Positions 6,170 through 8,460 of a DNA stretch of 8,460 bases are shown one piece after another. Position 1 is the stretch's first letter; each line of letters begins with the position of its first letter. The stretch spans positions 1 through 8,460 of the forward strand of contig CAJTSO010000066.1 in the NCBI GenBank assembly GCA_910579115.1, given 5' to 3'. Below the pieces are notes generated by a model that worked only from the letters and a program-made list of their open reading frames with translations, did not search any database and was not told the origin of the DNA. Origin of the DNA: an uncultured Selenomonadaceae bacterium. Lineage in GTDB: Bacteria; Bacillota; Negativicutes; Selenomonadales; Selenomonadaceae. The position numbers were made by a program, and so were the translations under genes.

Positions 6170-6240
6170 AGCCCTCCCTTCCCGGATTACCCTGCGGGCT
6201 TCTATGCAAACGGAGGGTCACAGTCCCTCCGAAGAGGGCT
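6170..6240 (-). promoter_or_regulatory. Leader with anti-Shine-Dalgarno pairing and hairpin, copy 1
   Basis: In the minus-strand leader, AGCCCTC (complement of 6234-6240) is perfectly complementary to GAGGGCT, which overlaps the Shine-Dalgarno sequence (complement of 6170-6176). Between them is a 7-bp hairpin CGGAGGG/CCCTCCG (6211-6231). Pairing would hide the ribosome binding site. This is a prediction from complementarity only. Confidence 0.45.
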
Positions 6241-6271
6241 AACCGCCTGCCATCCTGGTAGTCCTGAAAGG

Positions 6272-6300
6272 ATATTAACATAATTCGCCAGGACATTCAG
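6272..6300 (-). promoter_or_regulatory. Promoter of the peptide gene, copy 1
   Basis: Minus-strand CTGAAT (complement of 6295-6300) and TAATAT (complement of 6272-6277) are 17 bp apart. Copy 2 has TTGAAC-17-TAGTAT at the same place. The predicted leader is about 100 nt. Confidence 0.45.
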
Positions 6301-6326
6301 CCTGCACTATGAAGGGAGAAAATAAG

Positions 6327-7364
6327 ATGCTTTCATTTCAATGCGATTACGCCGAAGGGTGCCATCCGGAGATCCTTGACCTGATGGCCAAAACAAACCG
6401 GGAGGGCATCGTGGGCTACGGCTGTGATGAATACTCCGCCCGGGCGAAGAAAAAGATTGCCGCCGCCTGCGGGTACAAGGCCGATGAGCCCCAGCCGGAA
6501 ATTTTCTTTCTGGTGGGAGGCACTCAGGCAAATCAGGTGGTCATCAGCGCCATGCTGGCAAATTATCAGGGGGTCATCGGGGCGGACACCGGCCATATCG
6601 CAATCCATGAAGCCGGAGCGGTGGAATACACGGGCCACAAGGTGCTAACAATCCCCCACAAAAACGGCAAGCTGGCGGCGGCGGATGTAGGAAGGCTGCT
6701 GGAAAAATTCTACGGGGACGGCAGCTATGACCATATGGTCTTTCCGGGGATGGTATACGTTTCCCACCCTTCCGAGTATGGAACCCTCTACACGCTGGCG
6801 GAGCTGACGGCCCTGTCGGAGGTCTGCCGGGAATACGATATTCCCCTGTTTCTGGACGGGGCAAGGCTTGGCTACGGACTCATGGCGGAGGGGACGGACG
6901 TGACCCTGGCGGACATTGCCCGGCTGACGGACGTCTTCTATATCGGCGGCACGAAAATGGGGGCCCTGATGGGAGAGGCGGTAGTCTTTGCCCCCGGCAA
7001 AGCACCGAAGCATTTTTACACCATGACGAAGCAGCACGGGGCAATGCTGGCCAAAGGGTGGCTGCTGGGATTGCAGTTCGACGCCCTGTTTACGGACGGC
7101 CTCTATTTCCGGGCCGGGAAAAACGCCGTCGAAAAGGCTGGCCGTCTGCGGAAAATGCTGGCGGCAAAGGGCTATAAATTCTTTATGGAAAACCCCACCA
7201 ATCAGATTTTCGTGGTGTTGGAAAACGAAAGGCTCCGGGAGCTGGAAAAGCGGGTAAGGGTAGGCTTTTGGGAAGCTGTGGACGAAAGCCATACCGTGGT
7301 CCGCTTTGCCACCGGCTGGGGGACCACTGACGAGATGCTGGATGAGCTGGAAGCATATCTTTGA
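6327..7364 (+). CDS. Threonine aldolase / beta-eliminating lyase family PLP enzyme
   Basis: A fold-type I PLP enzyme of the low-specificity threonine aldolase family (COG2008-type), which normally cleaves threonine or allo-threonine to glycine and acetaldehyde in the cytosol. Visible features from Met 6327: GGTQAN (64-69) for cofactor phosphate, His90 in GHIAIHEAGA for ring stacking, Asp177 and Arg180 in FLDGARL, and the Schiff-base Lys210 in YIGGTKMGA. The 345-residue length is normal. The start at 6327 is chosen because AAGGGAG (6312-6318) precedes it by 8 bp; an ATG at 6309 would add six residues but lies on this ribosome binding site and lacks one of its own. It is followed by citX at 9 bp, with the citX ribosome binding site overlapping its stop codon, so they form one operon. 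The substrate could differ from threonine. Confidence 0.9.
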   Translation: MLSFQCDYAEGCHPEILDLMAKTNREGIVGYGCDEYSARAKKKIAAACGYKADEPQPEIFFLVGGTQANQVVISAMLANYQGVIGADTGHIAIHEAGAVEYTGHKVLTIPHKNGKLAAADVGRLLEKFYGDGSYDHMVFPGMVYVSHPSEYGTLYTLAELTALSEVCREYDIPLFLDGARLGYGLMAEGTDVTLADIARLTDVFYIGGTKMGALMGEAVVFAPGKAPKHFYTMTKQHGAMLAKGWLLGLQFDALFTDGLYFRAGKNAVEKAGRLRKMLAAKGYKFFMENPTNQIFVVLENERLRELEKRVRVGFWEAVDESHTVVRFATGWGTTDEMLDELEAYL

Positions 7365-7373
7365 GGTTGTGCG

Positions 7374-7907
7374 ATGACAAATCAGGAACGGTTGATAAAG
7401 GTTAGACAGCTGATTGCCTTTTACAAGGATGACAATAGAAACTTTGTCCCGGTGGACGAGCGGGGGGGGGAGCACGCCGTTGCCGTGATCGTTTACCGGC
7501 TGGACCTGCCGGAGCTGCCGCTGAACAGGGAGCAGGAGCGGGGCGTGGCCAAACTCTATCAGGAGGGGCTGAACCGGATCCACCTCACTCTTTTCCAGCT
7601 GGCTATGGTGCAGCTGGGGGAGGCTTCAGCCGGCCGGGAAAACCCGGAGACCTTCACGGTGGTGGACGATCGGGGGGAAGCCCTCCGGGGCGTGCTGTCC
7701 GGGGTGATAGAAACCCATCCCCTGGGGGCGGTATTCGATGTCTCCGTCTACGATGATACGGGCAGTGAGGTGATGCCCCGGCGGCAGCCCCCCTGTATCA
7801 TCTGCGGCGGGGATCGGGCTGAATGCAAAAAGCAGCGCCGCCACGGGCCGGAGGAAATTCTCTCCCGCCTTGACGCGCTGCTTCTGGCGAAGGGGTACTA
7901 CGATTAA
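7374..7907 (+). CDS. citX: CitX: citrate lyase holo-ACP synthase
   Basis: Apo-citrate lyase phosphoribosyl-dephospho-CoA transferase. It attaches the triphosphoribosyl-dephospho-CoA arm, made by CitG, to the serine of the citrate lyase acyl carrier protein CitD. At 177 residues it matches the family length. The diagnostic block is HPLGAVFDVSVYD (115-127), comparable to HPLGRLWDIDV of E. coli CitX, then MPRRQPPCIICG with Cys141, Cys144 and Cys151, and RRH (155-157). Start supported by GAGG (7363-7366), 7 bp upstream and overlapping the preceding TGA. No citC, citD, citE, citF or citG is present here, so its partner must lie elsewhere or it has another carrier protein. Codons 30-32 contain nine consecutive G (7462-7470). 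No terminator is seen after it; transcription would run into the second TA-like repeat. Confidence 0.9.
   Translation: MTNQERLIKVRQLIAFYKDDNRNFVPVDERGGEHAVAVIVYRLDLPELPLNREQERGVAKLYQEGLNRIHLTLFQLAMVQLGEASAGRENPETFTVVDDRGEALRGVLSGVIETHPLGAVFDVSVYDDTGSEVMPRRQPPCIICGGDRAECKKQRRHGPEEILSRLDALLLAKGYYD
7462..7470 (+). other. Nine-G homopolymer inside citX
   Basis: A run of nine G encodes part of Arg30-Gly31-Gly32-Glu33. It is the longest homopolymer noticed in the window. Loss or gain of one G would truncate CitX early. Confidence 0.9.
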
Positions 7908-7935
7908 ATTAAATTGGCTGCCCGCGGAAAAATGA

Positions 7936-7964
7936 TTGCGGCGGTATGGAGATTGTGGTATATT
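7936..7964 (+). promoter_or_regulatory. Promoter of the plus-strand RNA, copy 2
   Basis: TTGCGG (7936-7941) and TATATT (7959-7964), 17 bp apart, are identical in boxes and spacing to copy 1. Expected start near 7971. Confidence 0.62.
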
Positions 7965-7969
7965 AAACG

Positions 7970-8002
7970 TAAAGAAGGGCATCTGCGTCAACAGATGCCC
8001 TT
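7970..8002 (-). terminator. Terminator of the peptide mRNA, copy 2
   Basis: On the minus strand an 11-bp stem (complement of 7975-8002, loop of 6) is followed by TTCTTTACG. It corresponds to the copy 1 terminator, with a longer stem. Confidence 0.55.
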
Positions 8003-8100
8003 CAGGAGTTACCGATAGACGGTTAGCCCGATTAGTGAATTACAGCTATAGCCGCATCCTTTGGTCGGGAGGGCGGCTATTTCTGTGGCTTGTTGCTATC
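7971..8100 (+). ncRNA. Putative antitoxin RNA, copy 2
   Basis: Equivalent of the copy 1 RNA. The 5' hairpin is one or two pairs longer here (AAGGGCATCTG/CAGATGCCCTT, 7975-8002), and the terminator-like stem ATAGCCGC (8048-8055)/GCGGCTAT (8073-8080) is retained despite changes in its loop. The following T-rich tract is interrupted, so the end is approximate. It is convergent with the copy 2 peptide gene. Confidence 0.46.
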
Positions 8101-8157
8101 TCTGCCGATAGAATATCCTATGCCAAAGCAGGTCAAGCCGAAGCTCAACACCGCCAT
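8077..8157 (-). CDS. Holin-like toxin peptide, copy 2, start uncertain
   Basis: From the ATG at 8157 this gives 26 residues with the same VLSFGLTCFGIGYSIG core as copy 1 and a diverged basic tail RDSNKPQK. The ATG used in copy 1, at the right distance from the ribosome binding site, is still present here (8172), but 5 nt are missing between it and the core. It therefore opens an unrelated 24-codon frame, and no in-frame ATG, GTG or TTG replaces it. The only in-frame start is 8157, about 20 nt from the G-rich Shine-Dalgarno sequence. Either this copy is translationally silenced or decayed, or the 26-residue form is the real product in both copies. Confidence 0.42.
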   Translation of the reverse strand: MAVLSFGLTCFGIGYSIGRDSNKPQK

Positions 8158-8176
8158 AAGGGCTAAACATTGGCTC

Positions 8177-8247
8177 AGCCCCCCTTTCCCAGATTCCCTT
8201 GCGGGTTTCTATGTAGTCGGAGGGTCACAGTCCCTCCGGAGAGGGCT
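8177..8247 (-). promoter_or_regulatory. Leader with anti-Shine-Dalgarno pairing, copy 2
   Basis: AGCCCTC (complement of 8241-8247) can pair with GGGGGCT (complement of 8177-8183) with one G-U wobble. The intervening hairpin CGGAGGG/CCCTCCG (8218-8238) is identical to copy 1. The pairing is kept although the Shine-Dalgarno sequence itself has changed. Confidence 0.42.
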
Positions 8248-8278
8248 AACCGCCTGCCATCCTGGCAATCCCAGGGAA

Positions 8279-8312
8279 ATACTATCATAATCTGACCGGA
8301 TGTTCAATCCGG
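8279..8312 (-). promoter_or_regulatory. Promoter of the peptide gene, copy 2, with overlapping dyad
   Basis: Minus-strand TTGAAC (complement of 8302-8307) and TAGTAT (complement of 8279-8284) are 17 bp apart. The -35 box lies within a perfect dyad CCGGAT/GTTCA/ATCCGG (8296-8312), which could be an operator. Copy 1 has only a weak CAGG/CCTG counterpart. Confidence 0.42.
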
Positions 8313-8349
8313 TTCAGCTTGTCGACAAAGTCACTTATTCTTTATGAGG

Positions 8350-8460
8350 CTCCCCTTTAGGGGAGCTGTCGCTGGAAGCGACTGAGGGATGAAACAGGAA
8401 AACCGTTGATTTGTCTGTCACCCCTCCGGCGGCTACGCCGCCACCTCCCCTATAGGGGAG
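8350..8460. repeat. Palindromic CTCCCC/GGGGAG repeat, reaching the window end
   Basis: Two inverted ends of about 42 bp surround a ~28-bp centre. The left end starts CTCCCCTTTAGGGGAG (8350-8365) and then a GTCGC/GCGAC hairpin. The right end, read on the minus strand, starts CTCCCCTATAGGGGAG (8445-8460), then a GGCGGC/GCCGCC hairpin and GGAGGGGTG. It looks like a small non-autonomous MITE-like element of a kind scattered through Firmicute genomes. No coding capacity. The outer edge may continue past the window. Nothing is recognised in 8313-8349. Confidence 0.75.

Larger units (their letters stand above)
5921..6300. repeat. ~370-bp direct repeat, copy 1: type I TA-like locus
   Basis: This non-coding-looking stretch is closely similar end to end with 7927-8312. 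Shared blocks include the AAAAATRATTGCGG start, a GCATCTG/CAGATGC hairpin, an ATAGCCGC/GCGGCTAT hairpin, the peptide-coding segment, a CGGAGGG/CCCTCCG hairpin and an AACCGCCTGCCATCCTGG block. Differences cluster in loops and spacers, while stems and promoter boxes are kept. The individual parts are listed separately. Confidence 0.9.
7927..8312. repeat. ~370-bp direct repeat, copy 2: type I TA-like locus
   Basis: The second copy of the 5921-6300 element, in the same orientation and with the same order of promoter, hairpins, peptide gene, leader and opposite promoter. It follows citX directly. Compared with copy 1 it has several small indels and substitutions, including a 5-nt shortening between the ribosome binding site and the ATG of the conserved peptide core. 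Confidence 0.9.

Noticed and set aside
6279..6284. CATAAT as a dedicated plus-strand promoter for the PLP enzyme gene
   Set aside because: No acceptable -35 box at 16-18 bp; the conserved surrounding sequence is better explained by the minus-strand peptide promoter.
5921..6326. tRNA or other structured RNA gene in the repeat
   Set aside because: The GGTTACAGC and similar stretches do not form a cloverleaf; the hairpins fit terminators and antisense RNA better.
6645..7583. 312-codon minus-strand frame across the PLP enzyme and citX
   Set aside because: Antisense shadow of two well-supported genes; no domain or ribosome binding evidence.
7936..8290. Plus-strand frames of 66-76 codons inside the second TA-like repeat
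   Set aside because: The equivalent frames in copy 1 are interrupted, so they are not conserved, whereas the minus-strand peptide core is.

Overview
The window (roughly 55-60% GC by eye) looks like a chromosomal stretch of a diderm Firmicute, most likely a member of the Negativicutes. This is an inference from three things. Ribosome binding sites and sigma-A-type promoters are strongly Firmicute-like. There is an LptD/OstA-type outer-membrane protein, so the cell should have an LPS-bearing outer membrane. The accessory content (PflX-type radical SAM enzyme, tiny holin-like peptides, a CTCCCC...GGGGAG repeat) resembles that of anaerobic Firmicutes.

Layout: (1) 1-132 is a palindromic intergenic repeat, followed by the membrane protease gene htpX (207-1082) and its terminator. 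(2) 1083-1522 is non-coding and carries a second, rearranged copy of the palindromic repeat inside a 14-bp outer stem. (3) An lptD-like gene (1523-3241) converges on a two-gene minus-strand operon, pflX-like radical SAM (4963-3971) then an HD-domain protein (3942-3355); a bidirectional terminator lies between them. (4) 4964-5203 is a divergent promoter region with two 70-bp-spaced repeats, each pairing a TATAAT box with a hairpin. (5) An exported protein of unknown function (5204-5920). (6) Two ~370-bp direct repeats (about 5921-6300 and 7927-8312) bracket a pair of genes, a threonine-aldolase-family PLP enzyme and an orphan citX. (7) The window ends inside a short palindromic repeat (8350-8460).

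The most interesting content is the pair of ~370-bp repeats. Each reads as a compact type I toxin-antitoxin-like locus. The minus strand carries a very short hydrophobic peptide gene (VLSFGLTCFGIGYSIG core) with its own promoter, a structured leader that can pair with its Shine-Dalgarno sequence, and a terminator hairpin. The plus strand carries a conserved promoter (TTGCGG-17-TATATT) for a convergent RNA of about 110 nt that would overlap the 3' end of the peptide mRNA, an arrangement like TxpA/RatA or BsrG/SR4 of Bacillus. Copy 2 has a 5-nt deletion that takes the upstream start codon out of frame, so it may be decayed or use a later start.

The housekeeping genes are unremarkable as families. 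HtpX and LptD both serve envelope maintenance. The PflX-like and HD genes form a small operon of unknown substrate. CitX would modify the citrate lyase acyl carrier protein, but no lyase subunits lie in this window.
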